15,154 nucleotides of DNA from JASJHI01 sp033791105 (GTDB lineage: Bacteria; Actinomycetota; Acidimicrobiia; Acidimicrobiales; Ilumatobacteraceae), in the NCBI GenBank assembly GCA_033791105.1, contig JASJHI010000440.1, forward strand, positions 1 through 15,154, read 5' to 3'. Made by a program: the position numbers and the translations under genes. Positions 1 to 7,256 of the stretch are shown here, in pieces. Below the pieces are notes generated by a model. It worked only from the letters and a program-made list of their open reading frames with translations, had not been told where the DNA came from and did no database searches. Numbering within the stretch: the stretch's first letter is position 1; each line of letters opens with the position of its first letter.

Positions 1-1
1 G

Positions 2-229
2 GGCGGGGGTGTGGGCACCCTCCGGTTCGACTTCGTCTGGCCCAACACCGAGAAGCCCGCACGACCGGCCCCCGGCGGGGTCGACCTCCCCGCGATCCGG
101 TGGGCCCATCCCGATCCGGACTCGGTCGAACGGGCCCGGACCGCCCTCGGCTTCAGCGACGCCGTCCACCAGGGAGCACCCACGATCGGGGCGACCATTC
201 GCGGGCCGGGCGGCGCCATCATCCTCTGA
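2..229 (+). CDS. Glyoxalase-like domain protein, C-terminal fragment (5' end outside window)
   Basis: The reading frame is open to the left edge and ends at TGA 227-229, so only about 75 C-terminal residues are present. The fragment reads as the last strands of a glyoxalase-like (VOC superfamily) domain: a hydrophobic segment LRFDFVW, then WAHPDPDSVERARTALGF, which looks like the start of a second half-module, and finally GATIRGPGGAIIL, a typical terminal strand pair ending in a Gly-rich turn. No metal ligand can be judged from the fragment. The GTG at 11 is probably internal rather than a start. The gene converges on the P450 gene, with a hairpin between them. Membership of the glyoxalase-like family is an inference from a short piece; substrate is unknown. 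Confidence 0.55.
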   Translation, partial: GGGVGTLRFDFVWPNTEKPARPAPGGVDLPAIRWAHPDPDSVERARTALGFSDAVHQGAPTIGATIRGPGGAIIL

Positions 230-230
230 G

Positions 231-249
231 CGGCGCTCGCGCAGCGCCG
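231..249. terminator. Hairpin between convergent genes, likely bidirectional terminator
   Basis: CGGCGCT (231-237) and AGCGCCG (243-249) form a perfect 7-bp stem with a 5-nt loop, right after the stop of the glyoxalase-like gene and 11 bp before the P450 stop. An outer CTGAG/CTCAG pair (226-230, 259-263) could extend it. There is no T-tract, as is common for high-GC actinobacterial terminators. Confidence 0.55.
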
Positions 250-259
250 ATTGCTCGAC

Positions 260-1474
260 TCAGCGCAGCAGCACCGGGACGTTGCGGGGCCCGCGAATCT
301 GGCCGCTCGTCCAGGTCGTCTCCTGCGACTCGTCGAGGCGATACGTCGGAAACGCGCGCAGCCACTCCTGGAGCGACACGAGCAGTTCGAGCCGCGCCAG
401 GTTCGAGCCGAGGCAACGGTGGATCCCGAGCCCGAACGCGACGTGCCGGTTGACCTCGCGATCGATGCGGAATTCCTCTGGCGAATCGAACGCCGCAGGA
501 TCATGGTTTGCGGCCGGGAACGTGACAAGCGCCTGGTCGCCGGCATGCACCGGGCATCCCGAGATCTCGGTATCGCCGACCACACGGCGACCCATCGTGA
601 CCGGCGCGTAATAGCGCAGCACCTCCTCGGTCGCGGTCATCCACAATGGGTCGTCGTCGTCGACGGCCGCGAGTCGGTCGCGATCATCCGGGTGCGTGGC
701 GAGGTGCCAGAGTCCGGAGCCGATCGCGCTCCACGTGGTGTCGATCCCAGCGAAGATGAGCAGATTGATGTAGCCGATCTGCAACTCGATGTCGACCGGT
801 TCGCCGTCGATCTCGGCTTGGCTGACGAGCGATGCGAGATCGTCGAGCGGCTCCTTCTTGCGCTTGGCCAGCAGGTCGAGCGTGTACTCGCGCATCTCGG
901 CGGTGACCTGCACCCGTACGCGGGTGTCGCGGGGCGCGAGCTGGAAGTTGCGGTAGATCCAGTCGCGGAACAGGTCCGCGTCGGTCTCGGGGACACCGAT
1001 CATCTGCGCAATGGCGTGCACCGGGATGTTCTGCGAGTACTCAGCCGCCGCGTCGGCGGTGTCGCGATCACCGATCGCGCCGATCAGACCGCGGCAGTAG
1101 TGGCGGAGCTCGTCCTCCATCATCGCGATGCGTTTCGGGCTGAACGACGGCAACAGCAAGCGGCGGTGTCCGGTGTGATCCGGAGGGTTGGACGTGATCG
1201 GTGGCGCAGGCCGTCGAGGCGCATCGGGCTGCGCGACCGAGACCCACTCAGAGGAGAAGTTCACGGTGTCCTTGGCAATCGCCGACACCGCTTCCATCGT
1301 GACCGGCATGATCGCCCGGCCATAACGCTCGGTCTTCGCCACCGGGCACTGTTCGCGCACGGCGTTGAAGATTTCAATGGCGTCGGCGCCCCAGCTCGGA
1401 TCCAACCAGTCCCAGTCGTTGACCCAGTCGGTGACCGGCTTCGCCTCGATCGTGTCGGCGTCCTCGTATGCCAT
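260..1474 (-). CDS. Cytochrome P450
   Basis: A soluble bacterial P450 of 404 residues, the usual length for class I enzymes, which take electrons from a separate ferredoxin and reductase; neither is in the window. The visible hallmarks are: NPPDHTGHRRLL (96-107) at the C-helix; the I-helix oxygen-activation motif FAGIDTT (241-247) with the acid-alcohol pair D245/T246; the ExxR motif E284-V-L-R287; and the heme loop FGLGIHRCLG (347-356) with C354 as the expected heme-iron thiolate. The ATG at 1474 has a G-run (GGGGGG) about 6 nt upstream. It lies 83 bp downstream of the molybdenum hydroxylase large-subunit gene on the same strand, with a candidate promoter of its own. No membrane anchor is seen. 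Substrate cannot be read from the sequence; pairing with the hydroxylase in a catabolic route is inference. Confidence 0.95.
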   Translation of the reverse strand: MAYEDADTIEAKPVTDWVNDWDWLDPSWGADAIEIFNAVREQCPVAKTERYGRAIMPVTMEAVSAIAKDTVNFSSEWVSVAQPDAPRRPAPPITSNPPDHTGHRRLLLPSFSPKRIAMMEDELRHYCRGLIGAIGDRDTADAAAEYSQNIPVHAIAQMIGVPETDADLFRDWIYRNFQLAPRDTRVRVQVTAEMREYTLDLLAKRKKEPLDDLASLVSQAEIDGEPVDIELQIGYINLLIFAGIDTTWSAIGSGLWHLATHPDDRDRLAAVDDDDPLWMTATEEVLRYYAPVTMGRRVVGDTEISGCPVHAGDQALVTFPAANHDPAAFDSPEEFRIDREVNRHVAFGLGIHRCLGSNLARLELLVSLQEWLRAFPTYRLDESQETTWTSGQIRGPRNVPVLLR

Positions 1475-1502
1475 CGGATACCCCCCGTTTCCTGTCCGGT
1501 CG

Positions 1503-1519
1503 ACAGTAGTTCAGGAACT
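1503..1519 (-). promoter_or_regulatory. Candidate P450 promoter -10 box with adjoining operator-like dyad
   Basis: On the minus strand TACTGT (1508 to 1503) fits the actinobacterial -10 pattern TAnnnT and would give a leader of roughly 20-25 nt for the P450 mRNA. Abutting it upstream is AGTTCAGGAACT (1508-1519), with 5-bp inverted arms around a 2-nt centre, placed where a repressor would block the -35/-10 region. No clear -35 was found. Confidence 0.35.
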
Positions 1520-1524
1520 GAGCC

Positions 1525-1550
1525 GGTGATGCAGTCCGGTGACGCAGTCC
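1525..1550. repeat. Tandem 13-bp direct repeat between hydroxylase and P450 genes
   Basis: GGTGATGCAGTCC (1525-1537) is followed directly by GGTGACGCAGTCC (1538-1550), differing at one base. It lies just upstream of the candidate P450 promoter, so it could be a tandem activator site or a chance local duplication. Confidence 0.5.
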
Positions 1551-1557
1551 GGAGCCG

Positions 1558-4119
1558 TCAATCCGGTGTGATCACACCGGCAAGTTCAAGAATGCGCGAC
1601 GGCGGCAGGTACTGCTCGCGGACTGTCACGTCGAATTCGGAGAGTGCATCCTCGATCGCATTGGTAATGGCTGCCGGCGCACCGATCATCCCGCCCTCGC
1701 CGACGCCGCGGAAGTCGTTCTCCCCGGGCGAGAGCGTCTCGAGATGTTCGATCTCGATGTCCGGCACTTCCATCGACGTCGGCATCTCGTAGTCGAGATA
1801 GGTGGTCGACCGCATCCCGCCGTCGTCGTCGTATGCGACGCGCTCGAAGAGCACGGCGCCGACACCCTGAGCAACGCCGCCGCGTACCTGGCCATCGACG
1901 ATCGCCGGGTTGATGACCGGTCCACAGTCCTCGACGACGAGGTAGCGCGGGATCGTCACCTGACCGGTGTCGAGGTCGACGTCGACCCAGCACACGTGTG
2001 TCGCCGTCGACCATCCACCGTCGCCGGCCGACGTGTAGCTCTCCGACACGTCGAACGCGAGACTGTCGGCAGCAGCATCGTCTCCGACCACCGACGCCGC
2101 CACGTCGGCAAGAGCGACGCCTCGAGCGGGTACGCCGGAGACGTGGACCGATCCGTTCTTGATCTCGAGGTCGTCGACCGACGCCTCGAGCAGGTCGGCG
2201 GCCGCGTCGAGGATCTCCCCGCGCAATGAACGGCCGGCCTTGCGGACGGCTCCCCCGCCGACGGGTCCACCGCGACTGCCGCCGGTGCCGAGCAGATCGA
2301 AAGGGGTTCGGGACGTGTCGCCGTACACGACCGTGACGTCCTCGATGCCGACGCCGAGTTCATCAGCCGCGATCTGTGCATACGTCGTCTCGTGGCTCTG
2401 GCCATGGGGCATCTGGGGTGTGCGCACCTCGACCGAACCATCGCGAGCAACCGTCGCTCGCGCGGTTTGACGCAGGAATACGCCCGAACCCGGGCTCAGC
2501 GAATCCCAGTAGTTGGGAGGGCCCGGCGCGGCCTCGGGGTAGTTGGCGATGCCCACGCCGAGATAGCGGCCCTCGGCAGCCGCATCGGCCTTCGCCCGCT
2601 CGAAGCTGTCGAGATCGGCCAATTCGAGCGCCCGCTCGAGGGTCTTGCGCGTCGACATGGTCTCGTCGACTGTGGGACCGGTGACCATGGCCGTCGGGAA
2701 ATCCTCGGCACCCATGATGTTCTTCAGCCGGATCTCCGCCTGGCTCATGCCGAGTCGACGCGCGACCACGTTGACCATTCGCTCGCGGGTCCACGTCTCG
2801 TTGGCCCAGGGGCCCCGGTAGGCGACGTACTTCCCCTTGTTCGTCGCAACGATCCTCGACCGCTGGGCGAAAGCCTCCATGCGATAGGAGCCCGGCCACA
2901 TCACGCGCATCATCTGCATGATCATCGCCCCCGCGACGGGTGTGCTCGGGTATGCGCCCTGGTCGAGGACGACGTCGACCTTCAAGCCGCGAATCGTGCC
3001 ATCGTCGTCGACCGCCATCGACAGTGTCATCTCTTCCTCGCGGGCGTGGCCGCCGTCGAGCAGGTTCTCCACTCGATCTTCCACCCACCGGACCGAGCGA
3101 CCGAGTTCGATTGCGGCCGCTGCCAGCGCGACGTCCTCCCGGGCGACAGCACCCTTCGCGCCGAACCCGCCGCCGATGTCCTTGGCGACGACCGTCGGGA
3201 ATCGCTCCTTGCCCGCGACGCCGAGCGCTGTGCGGAACATGTGTGGCAGCGTCGAGGGCTCCTTGCGCACCTGCGCGAACATGCCGGAGTTGTCCTGCTT
3301 CTTGAGGTCGTCGGCGCTTTCGGAGAGAAAACTCCTCGCGCCGGCGAGGAGACCCGCGCGCCGCTGCTTGTTGCGCGCGAAACTCTTCGCCGAGTCCAGC
3401 ACCGACCGTCGCTCGGTGTACGCCGCGAGCAGCCAACGCAGCATGTGGCTCGATTGCGTCGCCGAGTGGACGGTGAGTTCGCCGGTGCCGGCGTCGACCT
3501 CGACGAGCGTCCCGCGGGTCTCCATCGGTTGGTTCGACTGACGTGGACAACTGAACGTCTCGGTGAAAACGTGGTCGGCCCGCGTGAAGACCTCATCGAC
3601 GTCGCCGTGCTCGGCATTGTCGTCGTAGAGGACGTTGCCGCCGGCCCGCTTCCACAGCGGCGTCGACGTCGGATCGAGCGCCGTGGCGATCGTGCCGACG
3701 GGCGGGAGTTCCTCGTAGTCGACCTCGATCAGGTCGAGCGCGTCCTCAGCGATGTATCGCGACTCTGCGACGACGATCGCAACCGGATCGCCGACCATCC
3801 GGACACGATCCTTCGACAGTGCGTAGTGCAGCGGCGTGTAGAGATTCGTCATCATCGAAAACGGCAGGAACGGATTGGTGAGCCGCTCGATGTCCGCCCC
3901 GGTGAACACCGCGTGCACGCCCGACAGAGCGCACGCGGCCGCGACGTCGATCGACGCGATCTCGGCGTGCGGGTACGGGCTCCGCAAGAATGCAGCGTCG
4001 AGGCATCCTTCGACTCGGACGTCGGCGAGGTAGGTGCCTCGACCGGTGAGGAGACGCTGATCCTCGACTCGCTTGACGCTCGTCCCGACGAAGCCGCCGA
4101 GTCCCGATCGACTACTCAT
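1558..4119 (-). CDS. Molybdenum hydroxylase large (Mo-cofactor) subunit, CoxL/xanthine dehydrogenase family, atypical active-site loop
   Basis: The catalytic subunit of a molybdopterin-dependent hydroxylase, 853 residues from ATG 4119. It opens with GTSVKRVEDQRLLTGRGTYLAD, the usual N-terminus of this family. Cofactor-binding motifs follow: GGGFGAKG (316-323), MPHGQSHETT (570-579), GTGGSRG (611-617) and GVGEGG, with E808 at the position of the catalytic base. The active-site loop reads AYRGPW (433-438), neither the AYxCSFR of form I CO dehydrogenase nor the AYRGAGR of form II, so CO oxidation is not supported. A segment of about 74 residues (234-307), basic and polar, separates HSATQSSHMLRWLLAAY from the GGGFG region, where most relatives have a short linker. 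ATG 4119 is preferred over GTG 4122 because GGAGG (4130-4126) sits 6 nt before it. The start overlaps the iron-sulfur subunit gene by 8 bp, implying translational coupling. Substrate unknown. Confidence 0.93.
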   Translation of the reverse strand: MSSRSGLGGFVGTSVKRVEDQRLLTGRGTYLADVRVEGCLDAAFLRSPYPHAEIASIDVAAACALSGVHAVFTGADIERLTNPFLPFSMMTNLYTPLHYALSKDRVRMVGDPVAIVVAESRYIAEDALDLIEVDYEELPPVGTIATALDPTSTPLWKRAGGNVLYDDNAEHGDVDEVFTRADHVFTETFSCPRQSNQPMETRGTLVEVDAGTGELTVHSATQSSHMLRWLLAAYTERRSVLDSAKSFARNKQRRAGLLAGARSFLSESADDLKKQDNSGMFAQVRKEPSTLPHMFRTALGVAGKERFPTVVAKDIGGGFGAKGAVAREDVALAAAAIELGRSVRWVEDRVENLLDGGHAREEEMTLSMAVDDDGTIRGLKVDVVLDQGAYPSTPVAGAMIMQMMRVMWPGSYRMEAFAQRSRIVATNKGKYVAYRGPWANETWTRERMVNVVARRLGMSQAEIRLKNIMGAEDFPTAMVTGPTVDETMSTRKTLERALELADLDSFERAKADAAAEGRYLGVGIANYPEAAPGPPNYWDSLSPGSGVFLRQTARATVARDGSVEVRTPQMPHGQSHETTYAQIAADELGVGIEDVTVVYGDTSRTPFDLLGTGGSRGGPVGGGAVRKAGRSLRGEILDAAADLLEASVDDLEIKNGSVHVSGVPARGVALADVAASVVGDDAAADSLAFDVSESYTSAGDGGWSTATHVCWVDVDLDTGQVTIPRYLVVEDCGPVINPAIVDGQVRGGVAQGVGAVLFERVAYDDDGGMRSTTYLDYEMPTSMEVPDIEIEHLETLSPGENDFRGVGEGGMIGAPAAITNAIEDALSEFDVTVREQYLPPSRILELAGVITPD
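1563..1580. promoter_or_regulatory. Perfect 18-bp palindrome at the 3' end of the large-subunit gene
   Basis: CCGGTGTGATCACACCGG is its own reverse complement over 18 bp and contains the stop-proximal codons of the molybdenum hydroxylase large subunit (last residues GVITPD). It could be a binding site for a dimeric regulator acting on the P450 promoter about 55 bp away, or the stem of a terminator hairpin ending the hydroxylase transcript. Its core has TGTGA next to TCACA, but lacks the 6-bp spacer of a CRP site. Confidence 0.45.
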
Positions 4120-4669
4120 CACCCTCCTCCTTCATGCCGTCGGCCATCAATCCGACCGCTCGCTCCACCCCGTCGAGGATCGTGCGGTAACCCGTGCAAC
4201 GACAGAGGTTGCCCGACATCTCCCGGCGGATCTCCTCTGTCGTCGGGCTCGGATTGGTCTCGAGCAGCGCGACCGCGGTCATCAGGAACCCGGGCGCACA
4301 GAACGCACATTGGAACCCGTGCGTGTCATGCATGGCCTGCTGGATCGGATGCAGTTCGTCGCCGTCGGCGAGCCCCTCGATCGTGGGGATCTCGGTGCGG
4401 TCGGCCTGTGCAGCGAGCATCAGGCACGACCGGACGGCGCGTCCGTCGAGAACGATCGTGCACGCACCGCACACCCCGTGCTCACAGCCGAGGTGTGTGC
4501 CGGTGAGCCCCAGTTCGTCGCGGATGAAGTCGGCCAATGTGCGGCGAGACTCGACGACCGCTTCGATCGGCGTGCGGTTGATCGTGCACGTGATGGGTAT
4601 TCCCACCCTCGGCCCGGCCGACGTGTCGATCGACTCCCCTCGGCCTCCCTCGGTCCCGTCGGCGGTCAT
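4112..4669 (-). CDS. Molybdenum hydroxylase small 2Fe-2S subunit (CoxS-like)
   Basis: A 185-residue electron-transfer subunit with two iron-sulfur clusters. The plant-type 2Fe-2S cluster is bound by C62, C67, C70 and C82 (GCEHGVCGAC then DGRAVRSC). The second, helical domain supplies C121, C124 (FQCAFCAPGF) and C156, C158 (NLCRCTGY). All eight ligands are present. It passes electrons from the molybdenum centre to the FAD subunit. Its start ATG overlaps the stop of the FAD subunit as ATGA (4669-4666), with GGAG 7 nt upstream. That start gives an N-terminal tail of about 22 residues beyond the typical family start, probably flexible. Its own 3' end overlaps the large subunit. Confidence 0.95.
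   Translation of the reverse strand: MTADGTEGGRGESIDTSAGPRVGIPITCTINRTPIEAVVESRRTLADFIRDELGLTGTHLGCEHGVCGACTIVLDGRAVRSCLMLAAQADRTEIPTIEGLADGDELHPIQQAMHDTHGFQCAFCAPGFLMTAVALLETNPSPTTEEIRREMSGNLCRCTGYRTILDGVERAVGLMADGMKEEGDE
4126..4130 (-). promoter_or_regulatory. Shine-Dalgarno sequence deciding the large-subunit start
   Basis: The minus strand reads AAGGAGGAGGGTGATGAG. The GGAGG at 4130-4126 is 6 nt from ATG 4119 and only 3 nt from GTG 4122, favouring the ATG. The site lies inside the 3' end of the upstream iron-sulfur subunit gene. Confidence 0.6.
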
Positions 4670-5541
4670 GTCGCAACTCCGATCACGTTCGTGGCGGCGG
4701 CGAGCGCTCGGCGTGTCAGCACGCCGGCCAGATGCGTGCGGTAGGAGGCGGTGGCGTGGATGTCGGCGGAGGGCCGCACCGCGTCGCGGACGATCTCCGC
4801 GGCTGCCGCTACCGACGCATCGTCCGGTGCTCGCCCGACGAGCAGCGACTCCGCGTCATCGATTCGCTGGGGTGTGCCCGCGATCCCCGAGAATGCAAGC
4901 GCGGCGGCCGCGATCCAGCCGTCGACGACATCGAGCGTCGCTGCGAGTCCGACGATCGCGAAGTCCGCGTGGCGGCGGCCGACCACGAGAAACGACCAGC
5001 CTCGCGTCGAGGGCCACGGGGGAAGTCGGACACCCAGCACCATTTCGTCGTCGCGCAGTGCAGTGTCGAGATACCCGCGGAAGAAGTCTGCGGCACGTAT
5101 CTCGCGCTCGCCCGAGGTGGACGCCGCCAGGACGATGGCATCGATCGCGAGCATCACGGCGGGGAGTTCCGCGGCTGGGTCGGCATGGGCGATGCTGCCG
5201 CACACGGTGCCACGATTGCGGATCGCTGTATGACCGATGAACGGCATCGCTTGATGAACGAGCGGCGCGTGCCGTGCGACGTCGTCGTTCTCCTCGGCGG
5301 CGACGTGCGTGACGCCCGCGCCGATCGAGACAGACCCGTCATCCGCAACCTCGATCCGGTCGAGACCGGGCAGCCGCCCGATGTCGATGACCACGGCCGG
5401 CGTCGCGAGCCGCAGTCCCATCAGTGGCAGCAGACTCTGGCCACCGGCGAGCACTTTCGCCTCGTCGCCGTGTTCGGCGAGCAGGTCGAGCGCATCGGTG
5501 ACGGTCTCGGGACGGCGGTAGTCGAACTCCGGGTTCTTCAT
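4666..5541 (-). CDS. Molybdenum hydroxylase medium FAD-binding subunit (CoxM-like)
   Basis: A 291-residue FAD subunit, normal length for CoxM relatives. FAD-binding signatures are AGGQSLLPLM (32-41), contacting the pyrophosphate, and the TVCGSIAHADPAAE stretch (112-125). The C-terminal third matches the CO dehydrogenase flavoprotein C-terminal domain (the FSGIAGTPQRIDDAE region). It would return electrons from the iron-sulfur subunit to an external acceptor. It is the first gene of the overlapping M-S-L unit. GAGG about 8 nt before ATG 5541 supports the start. M-S-L order is the layout of form I CO dehydrogenase operons, although the large subunit lacks the form I active-site motif. Confidence 0.94.
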   Translation of the reverse strand: MKNPEFDYRRPETVTDALDLLAEHGDEAKVLAGGQSLLPLMGLRLATPAVVIDIGRLPGLDRIEVADDGSVSIGAGVTHVAAEENDDVARHAPLVHQAMPFIGHTAIRNRGTVCGSIAHADPAAELPAVMLAIDAIVLAASTSGEREIRAADFFRGYLDTALRDDEMVLGVRLPPWPSTRGWSFLVVGRRHADFAIVGLAATLDVVDGWIAAAALAFSGIAGTPQRIDDAESLLVGRAPDDASVAAAAEIVRDAVRPSADIHATASYRTHLAGVLTRRALAAATNVIGVAT

Positions 5542-5633
5542 CGATCCGACCTCATCGCCACCACCGACCAGGCGATCGGCGGCGCAGCTGCGGAATCCTG
5601 CGTGGGCATGAGCGCAATTCTCGCGCGTCGGCG

Positions 5634-5648
5634 AAGCGGTGTCCGCTC
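5634..5648 (-). terminator. Weak hairpin after the adaptor gene
   Basis: AGCGG (5635-5639) and CCGCT (5643-5647) form a 5-bp stem with a 3-nt loop, extendable by a wobble pair, about 8 nt past the adaptor stop. It lies in the 114-bp gap before the FAD subunit gene. No T-tract and no convincing promoter were found in this gap, so it is unclear whether the hydroxylase genes are co-transcribed with the adaptor. Confidence 0.25.
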
Positions 5649-5655
5649 TCGGCCC

Positions 5656-7209
5656 TCATCGAGCGGTGACCGAGCACGACGCGGGATCGTCAGCCGATGC
5701 CTGCTCGGCCGACGGCTGCGGCTCCTCGGCCTCTGGCAGCAGCGTGACCTCGCCACCGAGGGCCGTCGCCGGAGCGTCGAGCAGCAGCAGGGCGACCGGC
5801 ACTTCGGACGGGTCGTCGACCTCGTCCGATCCCGCGGCAGGGATGTTCGCGTAGAACGGATCGACAGCATCTGCGCCCGAGCGCACGACGACCGCTCCGG
5901 CGACGACGCCGTCGGCCACCTCGACCATGATGACCTCACCGATCGAGAATCGCTCTGCCTGCTCGACGGGAACATGCGCCTCGACGATCGCTGTCGGCGA
6001 CTCGACCGAGTACGTGAGCGCGCCGTTCTCGATCGTCTGCCCCTCGATGACGTGCGTCCGACAGATGCTCGAACGCGGTGGTGCGTCGATGTAGAACTCG
6101 GGTCCGAGCGCGAGCGTCTCGGGCAGCCCGACCGCGGTCTGCCAGCGGGCGAACGCGGCGAGCGTGGCGAGGTCGGCGATCGTGTCGATCACGATCACCC
6201 GGTCTGGGTCGTATCCGAAGAACACCAGCGCCGCCTCCACTCCCTCGATGTCGCCGGCCGCCAGTGGACCGCGCACACTGGACACGAAGTCGTTCGATTC
6301 CGTGATCGCGAGCACCGGGAAGTCGCCGAGATTGTGCAGCGTGTCACCGTGGCGGATCGCCGTACCCGGCGCCGATGGTGCTGTGAGCACCCCGGTGCCG
6401 TCCTGCACCAGGTCGTCGATCCGCCGAATCAGGATCGCCCGCGACAGGGGTTGTCCTGCCGCAACCTCGGTACCGGGCTCCACTGCCTCGCCGACTCGCA
6501 CCGGTCCCGCAGCGGTCGTGAGCCGACCCGCAGCGACGACGCCGGAGCGGGCGAGACCGATCGAGTTCTCCCAGGCGGCGACGGCCGCGGCGGTCGCACC
6601 GGTGTAGTCGAGGTCGACCGACATCGCGCCGCTGTCGTCGAATCCGAGCGCGGCCAGATTCGCCTCGAGCTGACGGACATCGGTGCCGGAGTCGCCGACC
6701 CGCATCTCGCGCGCGAACGGCTCGCTGCCGTAGAACAGGATGACCGGAACAGCATTGACGAGACCGACCGCGTCGCCGCGCTCGAGGACGGTGCCGACCT
6801 CCGAGATCGAACTCACCGTTCCGGCCGCCGTCGCGTTCAGTGGTTGTAGCTCGCCGAACACGAGCTGGGCGGGAAGCCCGATACCCGGTGGTCTGGTCGG
6901 GACCGGCGCCGCGGTGGTCGCGACACTCGGACTCGCGTTCGGCTCGGACGACTGGTTCTCGTTCGCATCGAGGGCCACCACGCCCCCGATGACCGCCCCG
7001 ACCACGATGACGCCGAGCAGGGTGCCGGCGACGCGTTTGCGACGGCTCCTCGCAGCGAGCGCGGCGGCGTACTCCGACGTACCGCTGTCGGGAACGTCCG
7101 CGGGGGTCGTGGTGATCACCGTGTGGCGCCGTTCGTCCTCCGACGACCCGACTCCGCCCACGCCGCGATGTCCATCTGCCGCGCCGCCGTCGTCGTTCAC
7201 CCCCGTCAT
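5656..7209 (-). CDS. Membrane-anchored adaptor-like protein with peptidoglycan-binding-like domains
   Basis: About 517 residues counted from ATG 7209. A charged cytoplasmic tail (about 60 residues ending RSRRKR) leads into one membrane helix (61-80), then a Pro/Ala/Ser linker and an extracytoplasmic region. This region resembles actinobacterial HlyD/RND-type adaptors carrying peptidoglycan-binding domains. MRVGDSGTDVRQLEANLAAL (169-188) is the classic start of a PG_binding_1 module, and a second degenerate copy spans about 315-365 (IEGVEAALVFFGY through FARWQTAVGLP). The flanking beta-rich parts (GTVSSISEVGTVLERGD; PTAIVEAHVPVEQAERFSIGE) fit lipoyl-like and beta-barrel pieces. Such proteins usually sit beside ABC ATPase and permease genes, none of which is here. 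The start is uncertain: GTG 7239, ATG 7209 and GTG 7200 all lack a Shine-Dalgarno sequence. It follows the AsnC gene closely, so it may be in its operon. Confidence 0.7.
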   Translation of the reverse strand: MTGVNDDGGAADGHRGVGGVGSSEDERRHTVITTTPADVPDSGTSEYAAALAARSRRKRVAGTLLGVIVVGAVIGGVVALDANENQSSEPNASPSVATTAAPVPTRPPGIGLPAQLVFGELQPLNATAAGTVSSISEVGTVLERGDAVGLVNAVPVILFYGSEPFAREMRVGDSGTDVRQLEANLAALGFDDSGAMSVDLDYTGATAAAVAAWENSIGLARSGVVAAGRLTTAAGPVRVGEAVEPGTEVAAGQPLSRAILIRRIDDLVQDGTGVLTAPSAPGTAIRHGDTLHNLGDFPVLAITESNDFVSSVRGPLAAGDIEGVEAALVFFGYDPDRVIVIDTIADLATLAAFARWQTAVGLPETLALGPEFYIDAPPRSSICRTHVIEGQTIENGALTYSVESPTAIVEAHVPVEQAERFSIGEVIMVEVADGVVAGAVVVRSGADAVDPFYANIPAAGSDEVDDPSEVPVALLLLDAPATALGGEVTLLPEAEEPQPSAEQASADDPASCSVTAR

Positions 7210-7256
7210 TTCAACAGATTGACACCCGCGGCGCTTCACTCGCGACGCCGGAGCGC

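Noticed and set aside
1563..1580. CRP/cAMP-type site in the 18-bp palindrome
   Set aside because: TGTGA and TCACA are directly adjacent instead of 6 bp apart, so the geometry does not fit CRP.
251..1792. A long plus-strand open frame opposite the P450 gene
   Set aside because: It is rich in Arg, Val and Asp with no family motif, and mirrors the coding bias of the P450 and hydroxylase genes on the other strand, which have clear catalytic motifs.
1558..4119. Calling the large subunit a true carbon monoxide dehydrogenase
   Set aside because: The AYxCSFR signature with its copper-binding cysteine is absent; AYRGPW is found instead, and no CO dehydrogenase maturation genes are nearby.
2392..4506. 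A 700-codon plus-strand open frame opposite the hydroxylase subunits
   Set aside because: Its translation is Arg/His-rich and low in hydrophobic cores, as expected for the antisense frame of a high-GC gene; the minus strand holds all cofactor ligands.
4732..6849. A 705-codon plus-strand open frame across the FAD subunit and adaptor genes
   Set aside because: It spans two genes and an intergenic gap and reads as Arg/Asp-rich low-complexity protein without recognisable domains; a shadow of GC bias.
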